Shown: positions 24,388 through 38,670, counted from the stretch's first letter. The stretch: 64,000 nucleotides of DNA from Istiophorus platypterus (GCA_016859345.1 CM029115.1:13076001-13140000); one strand, 5' to 3'. Program-made: numbers and translations. Notes: generated by a model not told the origin, from the letters alone.

Positions 24388-26199
24388 CACGTTTGTGAAT
24401 CTAATCGATGTGCCAAAGCAGGGGAAGTGAAACACAACAACACCCAAACCGCTGATGGCGCTGCAGATTTTTAACAAGTTTGAAACTATGGTAAGTGTTT
24501 ACATGCTACTGAGCACACAATCAGAAATACCACCCCAGCTAATGAATATCTCCCGGTGGGTGCTCTACACATACCCATGCACGCTCACACACACATGCAC
24601 ACACACACAAACACACCGGGGATGAGTAACAGCTAGTAACTGTGGGGCACCTCAGAGAGAAAGGTCATCTGACATCATTTGCATTGCTTGTTAATGTTAA
24701 AGGATGTTTTCCATACAAGGAAGGTCAAGTTTTGCATGGAGATACGATATAAACATAACTTGTGACAATGATGAATTAATGGAACAAGTGTGACATGTTA
24801 ATGGCTGGCTGATGTGGATTTTCCATCTCGCTATAATTTGACATATGAAGGGGAAAGCACCAACACACACACACAGAAACAGAAACAGAGAAAGAGAGAG
24901 AGACCCATACTTTAATCTGCCTTTAATCACCACTCAGCTTCCACTTACACATCCACCTTGTCTTCCTCTGAAGCAAATGTGTCGGGAGTGTTATGGTAAA
25001 TTTCGTCTTACTGAACCCACATTAAATTGGACCTAATTATACTCTGCCTGTCAAAAAACAAAATCTTAAGTCCTTCCTGTAGTTGTGGTTTATGGGCAAA
25101 CCATTTCCTATCAAGACAAAGGTGATAAATGGTTTTTATAGGTTAGCCCAGGGGTTTGCAGAACGTTTCAAAACTCCCCCAGCAATGTGCAATAAAATAA
25201 CATCTGATAAGATTTATGTATTTAGTTATGACTCAGCAGAAGTTTACATGGCTGTCTATTGTGGAAGAGAGTGGAAACATTTATTATATTCTGTCTTATA
25301 TTTATAAATTCATTCCCTTTGAACTGGAGGAAAGCCAATCTCGCTGTCAGTGTCTCTAAATGTTTTTTCTTAAATTATTATTATGTGTAGTTTCAGTCAG
25401 TTTCTTCATTTTCTTTCTCCATTTTATCTTTTTTATCAAGAATTTAAATCAGTGTATCTGATTTATATAATTTCTCAAGTTACTCTTCGGTTATTTAATC
25501 AGTCTTCCCACTCCATTTGATCTCGTGTATTTTGTAAAACTTCTAATAAGTTTTAATCTATTGTGAGCCTGTGTGATATGTTTTGTGAACTGTGTTTCAT
25601 GTTTTTTGCCCTTCGTGATGCTGCTATCTTTGCCAGGGCACTACTGTAACAGAATTTAAATTTAAGTGAGGATATTTTCTGGTTGAATAAAACTTTAATT
25701 GAATTACTGCTGGGAGGTCTCTGGGAATTTACCAAGAAGGAGGAGAGATGGACTGGGGACTTTCTGGTAGTAGGACTGGGGACTTCTGGGACTTAACTAT
25801 TATCTGGTCAGTCTGGCAGAAGAGTCGTTCAGAGGCTGACCAGTCAGTCAATCAGTGTCAAAGCCTTTAAGTCGGTAAATTCAAAATCCTGTTGAAACGC
25901 CCCTTTAAAACGTCCGAAAAAGATGTTATTTCTTATTTGATTTATTATTTTTACGTGTTAAAGCAATTAATTAAGGCTTCATAAAAGTTGAAGTGTATGC
26001 AGGCACGTATGTGAACCTGTGGAGAAAAGTGCAGAACATCTTTCTCCTTACAACAGGGACCCAGTCAAAACAACAAGACTTTGGCCAGATGTTGTTTTCT
26101 CCCCCCCTTTGCATTACATTAAACTAACACCATGCCTGCATGAGCAGACCCACAGGAGAAGGCCCTGGGAATTAGCGGGGAGGTTTTTGCCTGAGGAGA

Positions 26200-27760
26200 C
26201 GAGCTGAGCGCGTTTGCTGCCAGGTGGAGGCGATGTCGCTCCTCCTCTCCTCTCCCCTGCCCTGCGCGGCCAGAGCGCTCAGTCTGCTGGTTGAGATCAT
26301 TACCAGACGCCAGGCTCCGGGACCTGACATTCACCGATCGGAAAAGCAGAGAGAGAGAGAGAGGTAGAGCGAGACGGAGAGAGGAAGAGAAAAAAACACA
26401 AAAAAACAAAACAAAAAAACCCCTGATCCAATGCAACCGGCGACAGAAAGCGACCCGAACCACCGTCCCCTGCCTCGGCTCTTCTGCCCCCTGCGCTGAC
26501 GTCTGAAAGCGCGGTCTCGTCGCTGACATTTCCCCGCTGGATTTGGGCTTGTAGTCGGATGCGGGCTTGTTTTGACTGCGGTAATAGTGCTACTCAACCC
26601 CCTCCTCCTCCTCCTCCTCCTCCCTCCCTCCCTCCTCCCTCCCTTCTTCTCCCCTACCGACAGAGTAGCGGATTTGCGAGGGATCTCAGCGCTGTGCAGC
26701 TCCCCGAGTGACCAGCGATCCTGCAAGGCACCGGAGACGCACTCTGCACCGCCGCGGCTCCCCCGCCACACGAGTCCCATCCGCCAGAGCCTCTAAAGAT
26801 CTTATTTCTGTGAGGAATCGGACATAAGCGCCAAGTTTCTGATTGGATTTTTTCCCCTTGTGCGGCTACCTTGCTTCTGTCATCGGATCGGCTGCAAATC
26901 CTATTTTCGCTTTTTTTCTCTCTCTCTCTTTCCAAAGCACCGCTGACGCCATTTTCCTCGGGGTTTTCTGTCAAAAACATATACATATATTCCGGCACCG
27001 TCTGACAGCTCCCGGGGAGGCTGTCATCCCATCCGTCGCGTGTGTAAAATGTGTCTAAATGGATTGTAAATGATCTTGATAAAATATTTACACGTTAGAG
27101 CCGAGTGTGTGACAACATTAGACATGGGTAAGTAGCCCCGGTTGACTGGCCACATTCCACACCTGAATACACCTCTCCTGCAAATGTGTTAATGTTTTTA
27201 TTTATGTTATATGCTGCCGTGTGCTTCTGCTTTTTTTACGTGTGCCCTTTACGCGCCGCCTTGTTTCCCCACGTTTGCCTTTTACATTTTTCTGCCTGTG
27301 CCGTTTTTTTCCCTGCTCCTTGGATGACATGTAAAATTTGAAATCGTAGTCACATGCCAACAAATTCGACTGAATGCGCGCAAGCGTGCACACAACTCGC
27401 ACCACAGCGCGCACGCTCACGCATATGGATACAGGCCGACCCCGAGCAGCGCTGCACCGCTCAGCCTCCACTCGTTACTGCCCCGCTACAGGCCACCTCG
27501 GTAATTAGGTGGCAGTAAGATAAAACAGCTAATTAGGTCAGTGGGATGAAGTGTCCACTACACGGACGGAGGAGCGGCTCAGCCGCTGCCGTCCCCCGCT
27601 CTTAGCTCAGATGGTTTTTTTTTTTTCTCCTGCCCGCGGTGGACCTCACGCATCCTCACCGATATCGATAGTCCGTCACACAGCATCGCAGTCCGCGACA
27701 GGCTTCGGGCAGACGAGCGTTAACTCCTCCGGTCCGTCATGAGCTGTGTCAGATTTAACA
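26200..27760 (+). promoter_or_regulatory. setbp1: CpG-rich promoter region of setbp1
   Basis: CpG is frequent from about 26.2 to 27.13 kb and again at 27.2-27.75 kb, in contrast to the CpG-poor flanks. A strong donor (ATGG|GTAAGT at 27127/27128) ends the first block and suits a non-coding first exon. Purine-rich (GAGAG near 26345) and CTCC-rich (26600-26650) tracts lie in the inferred 5'UTR. No clear TATA box. Confidence 0.65.
26300..27127 (+). other. setbp1: setbp1 exon 1, non-coding (5' end approximate)
   Basis: A consensus donor GTAAGT follows 27127, and a good acceptor (CTGCTCTTTTTGCAG) precedes 33096, where the exon holding the start codon begins. The 5' limit is a guess within the CpG-rich stretch. 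Several short upstream ATGs are present, including one at 27124 split by the junction. Confidence 0.55.
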
Positions 27761-30073
27761 GTAGGAATCGGTGAAAGATTTTTATTTGGATGTGGTTTTT
27801 CTGTTTGTTCTGGTGGAGAGGCCATAGAGGAACAAATGTCTCGTGTGGATGAAGCCTAGTGCTTGGAAGTTGCAAGCTGAAGTGCACTCAGCATGCAGGG
27901 AGTGTGTCTCCTGTCTGACTTTGCATCCATTCTTGGTTTGTTGTTTTTTTTTTTTTTTTCATTTAAAACAAAATCTGCGCATGCCACCATATCTTCAGTC
28001 AAGAGATGCCGGTATCCATACAAATGTGGCTTCCACAGCGGGCTGAGTGAGAGCCAAGGCTCCTCCACTCTAGTTACATTCATCAATCGCTGATCAGTTT
28101 CACGTGGCTCGGAGGTGGGTGAAGGGGACCGTGTGGCCAGACGTTAGGGCCATGCTTTTGGCTGGGTGGAGGAAGGTGAGGGCTGAAAGTGGATGGCAAT
28201 ACACCACTGTTATCAGCAGTACCCAGGAACCTCAGTCACAGCCGTAGCACCAGAAGACAAATAGACAAGCCTCAGTGAGTCATGGAAAGTGTGGAAAAAT
28301 GGTCAGGTATCTAGGATATATTGGGATGAGGGTGAGGAAATGACCACTGGATGAAAAAGAAGAACAAGGGCATGAGAAGAGAGGCAACTGTAAGAGAAGT
28401 GTGTGACTAGGCAGAAAGAAATGTGGTTGAGGGACTGATAATAGAGGTGATTCAAACACAGATGAAACCATTGATCCTGTCTTGGTAACAGGTTTGGGGG
28501 AGTTTAAACTCTGGCAGCGTTTTTTTGTGGCGTAAAAGTATGAAGCAGGCTATTAGACCCTGTATTAAGTAATGAGATGCCTATGTCACCTTTAAATTAA
28601 AGCATGAGAAATCGATTAGGTGTATCCCCCTCTGAGCTGGATACCTCGGGTCGAAATAGAATCACAGAGAGGGGGGAGGAGGGAACATGAATGGGATCCA
28701 GGGACAAATCTAACTGTTGGCAGGCTCTCAGCAGAATATCAGCACTGGAGCACCTTTTGGCAGAGAACACAGAAAAAGAGAGAGGTAGGAGGTGGAGGGT
28801 AAAGGAAAGAGGTAGCACCGAGAAGAGGGGAGAAAACAGAGGTGGGGGGGTGAAAGGGAGGAAGACAGTTGGGGAGTAGGGGAGGTGTTTTTGCTGACAG
28901 CCATTTTGTGGCTTCTGCTGCAGTTAAAATGGTTTAACATTCATCTGCTTCTGCAGGGTAGTTAGGTGAGGATGGTTTTAGTGCTACCTGGCATATGGCT
29001 CATCCAGAGGAGTGTGTGCTTGTAGGACTGCACGGAGTGGCTGCAAGGCCGTCATTTTCTATCACGGCTGTCCCACACATGGTACTTTATGATTGTACTT
29101 CTAGCTGCCCTATAGCTTGAACCATCTATGCTGAAATTGGGGAAGGAAGGGTTTTATAATGAAGAAGTTCATAATGTTCACTTAAAAAAATCAAATACAG
29201 TCCTTGATGTGGACAGGGTAAAAAGATGGCTTCCTGCACCTTGCTCTGCACTGAGGCACTCATGCTCCTGCCCACTGGATTTGGAAGTGCTAGAGAGCTG
29301 GGGCCGTTCCTTTGATTTGTCTCCAACCAAAGATTGGATCCTTCTAGAAACATTGGTTTATGTGATTGCCCCTTCACTAGAGGGCAGGAATAAAAGAGAA
29401 AAAGAGATAAATGAAAAATGAAAATGGCAGACAGACGATGTTCATCATCCCTCTGAGATAGGCTACTCATCTACAGCCAGGGATGGCCGAGCCTCTACTA
29501 CACTCACATCAAAGAAAAAGGAGGGAAAAAAAAGGCTCTTCACCTTGTGCAATCGCACGGGCGTTTGGTGTGCTTGTGGATGTGTGAATGTGCGTGCGTG
29601 CGTGCGTGTGCGTGTGTGTATGTGTGTGTACACATCTGTCTGCATGTGTGTACGAGCTATTTGTGAGTCCACCTCGGGCAGTGGGCTGCTGGGTATGCAG
29701 CCTTAAAAGGTTGTGTTTCTGCTGCCATCTCTCTCTCCCTCTCTCTTGTTTCTCACTTGTAGACTCTTTCAACCTCTGTTTTGTCTGTGTGTCTGTATCA
29801 ATCAGCATCCCTGTTCTGTCCTTCTGTATTCAATTATCGATGCTTCATCATGATTTTTTTTTTTTAAAGGACAGGGCAAAATGTTGGAGGAGTGTCTCAT
29901 TCACAGCCTTTCACATCCAGCATAGGGAATGACCTTATGCTATTTGAGAGGGAAGCTGGTTAGTGCTGGCAGTTTTGAGAACATAATAAAGCTATTTATG
30001 CAGTGAGTCTGGCCTCTCACAATCACCCTGCTGTCTGAGGCTAGTCGAGGTGTATGTTTGTGTGTGTGTCAGT

Positions 30074-30122
<49 letters not shown>

Positions 30123-33095
30123 GGTGAGAGAGAGAGGGAGAGAGAGAGAGGAGACAGTGAGGCTCAGGCTAGCAAGGCAAGGGAGGCCCTAGGAGGGGTC
30201 AGTCTTACATAAACTCTCAGCCTGTCTGCCAGTAACAGAGAACTAACACAGCTTAGGGCACCAAGCAGGGAGGGAAGAGGAATAGTCATGACCCAGCTAA
30301 GTAGTTTACACAGTAATGGTGATTGAATGAAGATTGTACTGATGTATGACGCCATTTTGTTGTCATACCCGGTTACATTTGTGAGGGAGGGGGGCTGAGT
30401 CTTAAGAGCAAAACCCGAAGTGGATTAGTTTCTTTTTGATTTGTGTGCATGTGCGTTTGTGAGATGTTGTGGTTGGCAGCTGTCTCTTTTTCCTGTCATT
30501 GTCCTCAGTCACATGACAGACAGGGTGGCTTTCACACATGCCATGAAGGCGAGTCACCAAGCTGACATTAGGGACTGGAAGGCTCCTGGAGGACCAAACA
30601 GGGTCATGTGGACACTGTGCGATCAGGCTGGGAGTGAACCTGGACACACTGTCTCTTGGTTATCCCCTGTAAAACACTGAATACTTAAAAGTAATTTTAG
30701 AAACCATAGCAGTGGTTTTGCCTGCTTCAGCCCATTAAATGCAAATTGACTTTACTGTGCATTACTGTTGACTGCTTTCCAAAGCATACCATAAGTTTTT
30801 GGACTGATTCCTTTGACTTCCAGGCAGCCAGGAGTTTGATTCATTTCAATGGGGTGTGACAATCATTTTTCAGAGATTTTCCTCTAATCAATCAAACTGA
30901 TTTTTTTTAGTTTACTATTTGGTGGTGTTACTTATCATTGTAAATCTTGTTGATGTGTGGTTAAAGTGCGAGCAGACTATTTTTTACTAGAAGTGGTAAA
31001 TTAAGGAGACTTTGACACTAGAGATTTCAGATTGCTAAAGAGCATTATAATCACAAGCTTTGTTGTTTTGAAAATCAAACTCAGTTAAACTCAGAAAAAC
31101 AGTTATTTTGTAAAAGCATAATGGGAATTTTGATTGTGTCTTGCATTAAATTGATAGCTGCTGGGCAGCTAACTTTAAAGTCTCACCCTTGGAAGATTTC
31201 TTGAAAGCAACAAAAAGGAATCATTTTCAAAAGTGTCTCTCTTCAGAAATGTAAACAACTATGAGACGGAAAGAAGGCAGACTGAGTTTTCAATGTGATG
31301 ATGGATTGCTTACATCAAGTCCCTTTACATACAGCACTCAATGAATGAATCAATGACAAAATCAATGACTTCCAGGAAAGTGGTAAATTAATCTTAAAAC
31401 TTATTAGTATGCTTTGGAAAATGGTTGGCAGTAAAAAGTCTGCCAGGACTGTAAGTGATTTGAAGTTCATAAGCTCAAACATGAAAGACCACTAAGTAGT
31501 CCTTTAAGTCTTTTTCATACCTAACCACCATGAAGCTACCAGAACCTACATCAATAACCATTATGAGTTTGTGGTAGCAGATTGGCAAACCTTGTGGCCA
31601 AAGACAGGGTTCAGAGAAATAAGCCTTTTTATTTAATCTAGCAAATGCAGTACAGAAAACACTGATTTTGACCTCACAGTTGGACACTGTTTTTGTGCAG
31701 TCTTAAACTGCCAAGTTTGTTGAAATACCGCCGTGGATTATGATTATTCAATCACACTGTAAGCATGTGCTGCGAGGCCTGTTGGGTATTATGATCTGGA
31801 TCAGCTGTTAGTACAGTAGCGTGGGCTGGTACAAGAGTACACACAGAGAAAACACACACACACACACACATAGATAGTGTAAATTTGCCTACAGTAACCA
31901 TGTCAGAGGGTGTATTTAAATCTTTAAACCTTTTGTACTCTCAGGTCACAGTAAGTCTGTACCAAGCAATAAGCTTTCACTTGAGTCATGTCCAGAGGTA
32001 GTGGTCTAGTCTGGGTTCACATCAGTGTAAATGGTGTCACTCTAAGCTCAGTGTATGAGACAGCATTCCCCACTTCCAGCTCAGTCATGCCTCATGTCAT
32101 ATTGACTGATGGGATTCCCTGGAGTTGTACTGAGACGTGTAGTCCAGTGTTTGTTTTGGTTGCTTTCTGTTTATATGCCTGTGTGTAAGTAAGCCTGTGT
32201 AAGTGCATATGCGTGTCAGTGTTTTTGAGTAAATATGTAATCTATATCTGTGCCTGCATGTGCAATGATCCAAAATTAAAACCTGAGCCCTCTGAGAAAT
32301 GGCAACCTTTTCTCTAAAGAGCAGAAATAGCAGCAGGGGTGCAAAAGTGTACTCATACTTCTTCAGTGCACACTGTCATTTGTGTATGTATTTACGTGCA
32401 TAAGTATATGGAGTTTTTCATGCATGTGTGTAGCAATGCCACTGCATGCGTGTGTAAAACAGTTCAGACGCTGATTTTTCCAGACCAGCTCGTAAACCAC
32501 ATCTGGGGAAAGAATTTAGATTCCTTTCCTCCGTCTTTCTCTGCTGCCCTCCCTTTTCCCCCTTTGTGTTTCCCTCCCTTCTTCTCAGCTCTGGTTAAAA
32601 AAAAAAACAAAAAAAAAAACAGAAGTCAGCTTCTTTCATTTTTTCTGTTTTGTGTCCTCAGGCTAACTTCAGCCTGGCTTTAAAGCAGAGAAGAGGAATG
32701 TCTTATTTTGCACTGATCACTCTAGTGTCTGCATGGCTCTGCTTCAGATCTGTCTTGGCGATAAAGTGAAGGGTGAAGTGAGGATGAGAAGATTAGCAAA
32801 GAGTCAGTAAAGAAGAGAGTAGGGAGAGGCAAGAGCAAGTGGTAGTGGGTGTCTAAAAATTAGTTTGTTTATGCAGGGTAAAAAAATGTAAATGAGTGTG
32901 GCAGCATGCCTCTACAGCTCTGTGATGAGCTCATGTGTTCGTCTTCATACATAACAGGCAGCAAGTGATGTGGAAGACATCAGACAGGCCTGTGATGAGA
33001 TGCAGCGCTGAAATGGAAGGGATGGGGATGAAAGGAGAGGATGTTTTGGTCGCCCCTCTTTTACTAATCATATTATTCACCTGCTCTTTTTGCAG
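27128..33095 (+). other. setbp1: setbp1 intron 1 (about 6.0 kb)
   Basis: Lies between the predicted exon 1 donor and the exon 2 acceptor. It contains a CpG-rich start, GT/GC tracts at 29588-29632 and a GT-then-AG compound microsatellite at 30057-30152. I see no other gene in it. Confidence 0.5.
30057..30152. repeat. (TG)n-(AG)n compound microsatellite
   Basis: TG repeats to about 30098 pass directly into AG repeats to about 30152, with GGTG and GGG interruptions. Confidence 0.93.
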
Positions 33096-33253
33096 ACTGT
33101 CCCTGGCTTCGCTGTGTTCCTGTGGGACAACTAACCCAACCCCAGTAGCTGATTGACAACAACCAACCAGCCAGACAGACCACTGTTCTCTATCTTCCTT
33201 TTGGCTGGCCACCACAGCTTCCCCCATCCTGACTGGCTCTGGCGGGAGCGTGG
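33096..33253 (+). other. setbp1: setbp1 5' UTR part of exon 2
   Basis: Follows the TTTTTGCAG acceptor. In the spliced mRNA an upstream ORF that starts at the exon 1 ATG (27124) ends here at TAG 33146-33148. Confidence 0.6.
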
Positions 33254-33688
33254 ATGGAGCCAAGGGATCTGGTTGGCTCGGCCCGACCCAAAGAGGTGGA
33301 GTTACAGGGAGGCAGGGTGGGGCCAAATGAAGAAGACCAGGAAGGAGCAGGGGGCATCAGTTTGGTGTGCGGTGATGATGTGATTAACGGTGCCATCAGT
33401 GAAGGGGAGGGGCTAGAGGACCAGGGGGAGGGGCTTCTGGAGGAGCAGGAGTTCTCCATCAAGGAAGCAAGTTTCCAGGAAGGAAGTCTAAAGCTGAAGA
33501 TCCAGACCACCAAGCGCACCAAGAAGCCTCCTAAGAGCCTTGAGAACTACATTTGCCCACCAGAGATCAGGATGACCATCAGGCCTCCGGTTGGAGAGGG
33601 CAAAGCGGGGCGGCAAGGACGAACAGGAGGCGGGGCAGGATCAGGGCGGGGCCAGAAGGATGAAGAGCGAGGACCCCCCAGAAAAAGG
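33254..33688 (+). CDS. setbp1: setbp1 coding exon 1 (gene exon 2)
   Basis: 145 codons from ATG 33254 to AGG before the GTAAGC donor, phase 0. Residues 60-115 are nearly identical to SETBP1 (EEQEFSIKEASFQEGSLKLK, then KPPKSLENYICPPEIRMTI). The first 55 residues are acidic and diverged. The start context is T at -3 and G at +4, only moderate. Confidence 0.94.
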
Positions 33689-33815
33689 GTAAGCCATCAT
33701 CCATGTAAATGCTGCTTATGTTTGATTTCAGTGTTCAAGTTGGTGTGTACAGCTTGAGTTTTGACGTAGTAAGAAACTCCTGTGGCTTCTTCCTCTCTCT
33801 CTCTCTCTCTCTCCC

Positions 33816-33884
<69 letters not shown>

Positions 33885-35903
33885 TCTCTCCCTCTCCCTC
33901 TATACTGCACCTCTTTCTGTACCTCTCTCTGTCAGTAGCTGCTTTCTCTGCTTGGTTACACAGGGTCAAAGTTTGCTGTGTAATTGAAACCAGTCGTGGC
34001 TAGCGCTTAGATCACACAGTGACACACACAAGAACACAACACACACACACTCACATAGGAGCTGAGAATAGGGCTGACATAAGCAAGTGACAGCTGGTGT
34101 CTGCTCTCTCCATTTGTGGTCATATACAAGGAGAGACCTTTTCCTGTCTCCTCTGCCGTCCTCTCCTCTCCTCTCTTCTCCTCTCCTCTCCTCTCCTCTA
34201 ATGAAATCAGCTCTTGTGGGTCACACCCCTTCACCCCCCCCTCCCTCCATCACACCCTTTACACACTACACTGGTGTTTGGTGTGTGTGACATTGTGTAT
34301 GTACAGGTCCTTTGGGGAATATAGTGTTTGCAGCTTGTGTTGACCTACACAGTAGTGTGTGTGCCCAAACCTGACAGCCATCTCAGTGTCACTGAGCCTG
34401 ACAGGCCCAGCAGGAGCGAAGGCATCACGTTGTCAACATGATGCTGGGCCGTGTTTTGTTGTGTTGTGCTTGAGACTTGAGATTTTAACTCAGATTCAGG
34501 GGGGTCATGAAGTATTAGGGCTGCATGATTGTTATTTTTACTTGTAACATAGTCTTGCATGGTAAGCTGTATCTCCAGTCTATGTCTGTGTTGCTTCGAT
34601 GTTTAAGAAGGGTCAACCCCCCAAAAACCCCCCAAAAAAAGAGAGCTTTCAAATTTCAAAAAACAATCAGCATCATCAAGCATCTATTATTGAAGGGTTG
34701 TTGTGCATGGATAATCAGCCATGTAGAGTCAACCCTTTCATACAGAAAAGTGTCTCTTTTCTGGAAGAGACAGGGTCTCTAAAATAGGATAATCATACGA
34801 AATACAATAGTGTGCTAGTTAGAGGCTCCATGCTGCTCATCCTCTTAGTTAGGCTATCTGTAGTCTCACAAAGCCAGCTGCATACAGGTGTATTGTACAT
34901 ACTTTGTTCTGCAAAATTTTTTTTTTTTTTTTGTTTTCCTCTTAGTAATTGTCTTGCAACCACTTTAGATCCCAGCTCCTAAGTTGGGAAACAAAACAAA
35001 GTTTTCTTTTTCAGATTTAGCTCAAATTTTATCAGATGAATTACAGGTTTATATTTGTTTTAGTGCTTTAAATATTATTCGCATAAAGCAGTTTTTGGTT
35101 GTTTTTGGTAGCAGCCAGTAGACATTTACAACTGGTGACAAGAATGCATTGCTTTATAAGCCAGAAAGACTGGAAATGTACATGTATGTCTCTTGGGTTT
35201 TTCAACAAGTGGAACATTGTTTGAAATCACCAACACAGTCTGACATCTTGTGCTCAAAGTCTGAGAAGTGATTTTAAATACAAAATTGCAACGAAATTGG
35301 AAAGAAAACATGTGGGTTTGTTTTGTCATCTGCAGATTCTGACATGATCCACAGCCACAGTTTTGGCTAGTTGTCAGCAGGATTTGTATTCTAACCAGAG
35401 AGTAAACTATCAGTATATCTGACCTGCTGTAAATAAAGTGGGATATGTATTTTTATCAATAAAAATGATCAGTGTTTATATCCATAAGTAAGATGAGTGA
35501 GCTGAACCCTGCACTCTGATGTTTGGGCAGCCATTCCTAATCCAACAGCATCAATCCCCATTTAGAAGCCCACAGCTACAGTATGATTGACAGAGGTTGT
35601 CATAGTGACAGGGGCAGCAAGCTGGTCTCTATTGAGGTTTGAGGTTTGGGGAGATGAGATGAGGGGAGGGGAGTGGAGGATGTGTCTGTGTTGATTCAGA
35701 TCGGTTTCAACCCTTCATCTCCTACACTGTGTCCCTCAATCACACCCTCCCCCATCCCCCTTCCTTGTACCCCCTGCTCCCGCCTACATCCTTTCCCTCC
35801 ATCTACCCATCACCTGCCACCCCAAGGGTGTAATACAGGCAGGCTCACTGGAGAGGAACGGGTTAAAGAGAGAGGCTGGGCTGCTTTCTGTCTCCATCTC
35901 TTT

Positions 35904-35939
<36 letters not shown>

Positions 35940-38612
35940 TTGTGTGTTTGTGTGTGCGTGGACACGTGCGCGCGTTTGTCCATGTGTGTGCGTTGAGGTT
36001 AAATACTCTCTTTGTGGTGTGTGTGAGGCTGTGTGTCAGGAGGGGATGGGAGGCGAGGAGGGGAGCAGATGGACAGCCTCTCTGCTCTCTGTTGTATTGT
36101 GTCCAAATCTACTCTTTCCCTCTTTCTCTCTTTATCTTGTATCTGCCTCTCCTTCTCTGCTTTTCCCCTCAGTCTTTTTCGTCCTTCATGTCTTCCTCTT
36201 TTCACTCACTCTTTTCTTCCTCTTCCTCCCTCTTTCCCCCTCTGTTGTCTTGTAGCAGATGGCAGCATGGGGCAGCAGCAGCAGCAGCAGAGCAGAAGCC
36301 AGAGTGTGAGCAAGAGATGGGGAGAGGAGAAGGGGGTTGTGGAAAGAGGAGGTGGGGGTCAGGCATATGGAGAGCCTGGTTAAGGGGCCCCCTCAGAGGG
36401 AGTGTGTGTGCGTGTGGTAGTGTGGTGAATAGAGGAGGGGGAAAAGCAGGACACAATAGATGCCCATTAAGACAGAGATTTGACTCTAATAGACAGAGAA
36501 GGAGAGAGACAGACAGATAAGTAAGCAAACATGTAGAATGGTGCTAGGAAAGACATGGAAATACCATGTTTTAGCCTTTCTTTTGCAGAAGCATACAAAT
36601 CTGCTTTTAAAATTTCTCTCCTCTTTTCCTCCCTTCTCCTCTTTACTCCATTTGAGATTAAACTTAGTTTTTAATGTGAGGAAACTAGGATGTCCCATGA
36701 TCATAAGGAAACAGGATACACAGCAAGCAAACACTTTAATAAACACAAAAAAGGTGCAAATATTCAACCCCCCGCCCATTTTATTTGAATTTTAAAGTGT
36801 ATGTAGCATATAGTGCAATCACACAATGCAATGTGTAGCATTTTATTGATATAAAAATTCGTCATTGTACTCTACACCTGTCAGTGATTATGCAAAATGA
36901 CAATGATTCTCAAGGGCCCAGAATCGCAATTTATGCTCACTATACAGCAAATTACTCTATAGTGTAGTTCTGAGTGTCTATTAGGTAGAGAGTACTGAAT
37001 AAGTGACTGTGGGAAAGGAAGAGTATAGTAGAGTAGAGTTTAGTAGAGTAGAGTAGGGTAGAGTAGTTGTTTTTCAGTCTCAAAGGAAATCTCAACCTCC
37101 TATCATCTTCATAGCAGGCATCTATAACCATGGGGTCAGTGAGCAAGCCTGTTGTGTCAGGGGACAGACCCACACACATAAATGGGATATGATGGGCTCC
37201 CCTTCTCTGTCTCCAGCTGACATCACACACATGCTGAACGTCCTTTCACACACGGCTCTTTGTTTGGGCACACTGTGTGTGTTTGGAAGATGAATGTGTG
37301 TGTTATAACGGATTGGGACCTGGGTCAACCACTGCATCACTCCTCCAGATACACATGCAAACGCACACGTAAAAACACACACACACACACTCACACACAT
37401 ACACTTTTATCGGTCCAATGCCTACACATGGGAATGCATACACTTGCTAAAATGCATCCACTCTCCTCTCTCTCCCTCACACACACACACACACACACAC
37501 ACACGCGCACAAATCATGCTGAGCAGTGATTGCAGTTAGAGAGAGTGTTTTCCTGGTTATCTGTCCAGTTCTCTGGACGTGCCAAATGTGGCTCTTAATC
37601 CATTTCACTATCTGTGGGGAGAGATAAGCCAGAGCTTTTCCAGGAGTCCAGGCAAGTGTGTTGTTGTTGTAGTCTGTGTATGTGTGCGTACGTGTATTTG
37701 TATTTGTAATAGTCAGTGTTTGCGGCGAAACCCTGACGCTAGACACACACTTATCTTGTCTTGACAGCCCCTCTGCTTGGTGGTCCCCCTGGCTGTCTGT
37801 GTGTGTACGTGTGGGTTGCTGCTTGGTGGTCTCCCAGCAGTGTTTGGGATTATTATGTGTTAGTCAAGTGCATTCACAAGGAAATTAATGCTGCCACAGT
37901 TGCCACGTTGAGTGTGCACATGCAATGCGTGCACATTTGCGTGTGTGAAATGGTTAGCCTTTTGATGTGAGCTTTTTTATCCCTAGTTGAGATGGCAGTT
38001 GGTGACCTGAGGGACTTGATGAGCTCATAAAATAGGAGCATGTATGTGTTTGTGTGTAAATGTGTGTGTGTGCGTGTTGGTGTGTGTGTTGGTGTGTGTG
38101 TCACCTTGTGTGTGAAGCAATCCTTGACTGAACATGAAATGATCACCTCTATGTATCCTGTCATATTGGACATTTTTTAGTGTCTGGCTTTGTGGTGAAA
38201 AAAGCCAGGGTTTTATTTTGGTGTGTGTGTGTGTGTGTGTGCGCGTGTGCGTGTGTGTGTCCTCAGTATGCAGTCTTTGAGAGTAAGAGCTGGGAATGCT
38301 TTAAGGGGCGTTTCCCTGTGGTTGATGGGGGATGGGACATGTGTACATGTTCCTGAGTGTTTGTGTGTGTGTGCATGTGTGCCTGCATGCTGGGGAGGGG
38401 TGAGTGATTTAGCACCACTGAAACACCAGCTGTCCATCTGTGTCTGACCCCCATACACACCCTGTGCAAGCTTGAAACACACACTGACATATACACTGAC
38501 ACACACACACACACACACACCCACACACCTCCTAGCATCTAACCTCTGATCAGCTCTTGAGTATCTCTCAAACCTGAACAAAGTCCAATCTGTTCATCTG
38601 TCTTTCACTAAC

Positions 38613-38670
<58 letters not shown>

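Larger units (their letters stand above)
18561..26200. other. Divergent intergenic region cdk7-setbp1
   Basis: About 7.6 kb between the cdk7 promoter (minus) and the setbp1 promoter (plus). It is dominated by simple repeats: TAATC/TATAA pentamers at 18802-18896, long (CA)n tracts near 19.3, 20.9, 22.5 and 24.3 kb, and a GAGAA array at 19.5 kb. TCTC-rich DNA with a small local duplication lies at 22.6-23.2 kb. I see no gene in it. Confidence 0.6.

Noticed and set aside
26119..26780. Overlapping minus-strand open frames of 136 and 149 codons in the setbp1 CpG-rich region
   Set aside because: GC-rich DNA lacks stop codons by chance; low-complexity Arg/Ser/Leu content.
36254..36300. CAG-repeat stretch with an acceptor-like TTGTAG as an alternative setbp1 exon
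   Set aside because: In the phase needed after exon 2 (phase 0) the frame reaches TGA after about 17 codons, and no consensus donor follows.
35906..36520. 204-codon plus-strand open frame
   Set aside because: Starts in a (GT)n repeat and runs through low-complexity TCTC and CAG stretches; not conserved-looking and within an intron.
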